Below, piece by piece: positions 4,898 through 5,719 of a stretch of DNA of 5,719 bases (positions are counted from its first letter, which is position 1; every line of letters starts with the position of its first letter). The translations under genes were made by a program, and so were the position numbers. Location of the stretch: the NCBI GenBank assembly GCA_934646845.1, contig CAKUEV010000129.1:1-5719 (forward strand), in the 5' to 3' direction. This stretch comes from an uncultured Slackia sp. (GTDB lineage Bacteria > Actinomycetota > Coriobacteriia > Coriobacteriales > Eggerthellaceae). The notes beneath the pieces were generated by a model that was not told the DNA's origin, made no database searches, and saw only the letters and a list, made by a program, of their open reading frames with translations.

Positions 4898-5584
4898 ATG
4901 GCACATCTCGCACACTACCGTGAGGCCCATCCGGCTCCGTTCCGCTTCACTCACTGGGTGAACCTCGTTTCCATGGTGGTTCTTATCATCACTGGTTTCG
5001 CGATTCACTTCCCGTACTGGCCTGAGTTCATGGGCATCGCCCGTGGTCTGCACATCGCCTTCGGCTTCGTGCTCTTCATCAACTGCTTGCTGCGCGTCGT
5101 GCTGGCATTCATTGTGAAGAGCGCCCCGACCGCTGGCACCCGCGAAGTGGTTCCCGACTACAAAACGTGGCTGCCCCAGGCTGACAACCGTCACCAGGGC
5201 CCGCAGTGGATCAAGTACTACTTGTTCCTCAAGAAGGACCACCCGCTGTCTGCTAAGCTCGGCGTTCCGCAGAAGATCAGCTACCTGTGCATCCCCGTGT
5301 TGATCATCTTCATGTTCTTCACCGGCCTGTGCCTGTGGCCGCCCTGCGCGAACATGCCGCTGTTCGAGGCCGCTATCGCTGGTCTCGGCGGCGCTATGAG
5401 CGTGCGCATCATCCACTACTTCATGATGTTCGTGTTCATCGCCTTTACGCTGCTCCATGCGTACCTGGCCAACATCGAGGGTCTGGCTCCTTCCAAGCTC
5501 ATGTTCTTCGGTCAAGAGCATGGTGGCCTGACCTACGACATCGAGAAGCACAACATTTCCGGCAAGGACGACCTGGCTCACTAA
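4898..5584 (+). CDS. hyaC: Ni/Fe-hydrogenase b-type cytochrome subunit
   Basis: A 228-residue integral membrane di-haem cytochrome b of the HyaC/cytochrome b561 type. It takes electrons from the small subunit and passes them to the quinone pool. Four transmembrane helices are visible at about 20-38, 50-73, 127-147 and 168-191, joined by a long loop (74-126) between helices 2 and 3. Candidate haem ligands are H19 (RFTHW) at the start of helix 1, H52 (RGLHIAFGF) in helix 2, and H173 and H187 in helix 4; this is the usual distribution in the family. The short N-terminus and FRFTHWVN match the family start. The gene begins one base after the large-subunit stop, with GGGGTG (4885-4890) as Shine-Dalgarno. 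It is the last gene of the operon and is followed by a strong terminator. The quinone type (menaquinone in this group of bacteria) is inferred. Confidence 0.93.
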   Translation: MAHLAHYREAHPAPFRFTHWVNLVSMVVLIITGFAIHFPYWPEFMGIARGLHIAFGFVLFINCLLRVVLAFIVKSAPTAGTREVVPDYKTWLPQADNRHQGPQWIKYYLFLKKDHPLSAKLGVPQKISYLCIPVLIIFMFFTGLCLWPPCANMPLFEAAIAGLGGAMSVRIIHYFMMFVFIAFTLLHAYLANIEGLAPSKLMFFGQEHGGLTYDIEKHNISGKDDLAH

Positions 5585-5619
5585 GCCTTGGTGGTTCGCC
5601 TGAAACCCCTGTTTCTTTG

Positions 5620-5654
5620 AAGAGCTCGCGAGAAATCGCGGGCTCTTTTCTTTT
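5620..5654 (+). terminator. Rho-independent terminator of the hydrogenase operon
   Basis: GAGCTCGCGA (5622-5631) pairs with TCGCGGGCTC (5636-5645) over 10 bp with one G-U pair, closed by the stable tetraloop GAAA. Flanking A-T pairs extend the stem. TTTTCTTTT follows (5646-5654). It lies ~35 nt after the cytochrome stop, so the operon most likely ends here. Confidence 0.9.
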
Positions 5655-5681
5655 GTGCTGTACCATGGAATGCCGTGTTTA

Positions 5682-5709
5682 TTGGCGTTTGAAAGCGAGT
5701 GCGTATGCT
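5682..5709 (+). promoter_or_regulatory. Possible promoter, or start of the next gene, at the window edge
   Basis: TTGGCG (5682-5687) and TATGCT (5704-5709), spaced 16 bp apart, each match four of six consensus bases and lie after the terminator, as expected for a new transcription unit. Alternatively, ATG at 5705 or ATG at 5665 could open a new frame, but neither has a clear Shine-Dalgarno and the window ends too soon to decide. Confidence 0.2.
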
Positions 5710-5719
5710 GCGTGTGAAC

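Noticed and set aside
4778..5581. 267-codon antisense frame over the cytochrome gene
   Set aside because: It mirrors the cytochrome gene frame, has no recognisable domain, and the sense strand encodes a clear four-helix cytochrome b.

Overview
The window comes from a GC-rich bacterium. Its layout and its hydrogenase type fit an anaerobic, gut-type actinobacterium of the class Coriobacteriia (Eggerthellaceae-like). That placement is inferred from protein character and was not tested by a search.

Left part (1-1573): three tightly packed + strand genes. They are the 3' end of an unrecognised gene with an acidic C-terminus, an Rrf2-family regulator with IscR-like Fe-S ligands (285-692), and a MutY-type adenine DNA glycosylase (689-1573) that overlaps the regulator by ATGA. 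The glycosylase lacks the four-cysteine Fe-S loop of classical MutY and has Glu where MutY has its second catalytic Asp. A near-perfect intrinsic terminator lies just after the regulator stop, inside the first codons of the glycosylase gene, so it may act as an attenuator.

Middle (1574-2004): about 400 bp with no convincing gene, AT-richer than its flanks. It holds several inverted repeats, notably an 8+8 bp perfect dyad (1846-1873) and a second dyad (1937-1961) overlapping a possible -10 box. This is probably the control region of the hydrogenase operon.

Right part (2005-5584): a compact operon for a membrane-bound respiratory [NiFe] hydrogenase. It encodes a Tat-exported small subunit with a C-terminal membrane anchor, a large subunit with the Ni-binding CxxC pairs, and a four-helix b-type cytochrome. 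Electrons from H2 should pass from the NiFe site through three Fe-S clusters to cytochrome b haem and then to the quinone pool. The genes have 0-1 nt spacing and each has its own Shine-Dalgarno. A strong terminator at 5620-5654 closes the operon. The maturation protease and hyp genes are not in the window. Cysteine motifs suggest a standard oxygen-sensitive enzyme, but one whose medial cluster is [4Fe-4S] rather than [3Fe-4S].

No mobile element, tRNA, rRNA or CRISPR array was seen. The most interesting points are the cluster-less MutY with the Asp-to-Glu change, the terminator inside its gene, the Pro-to-Cys change in the hydrogenase small subunit, and the operator-like dyads upstream of the hydrogenase.
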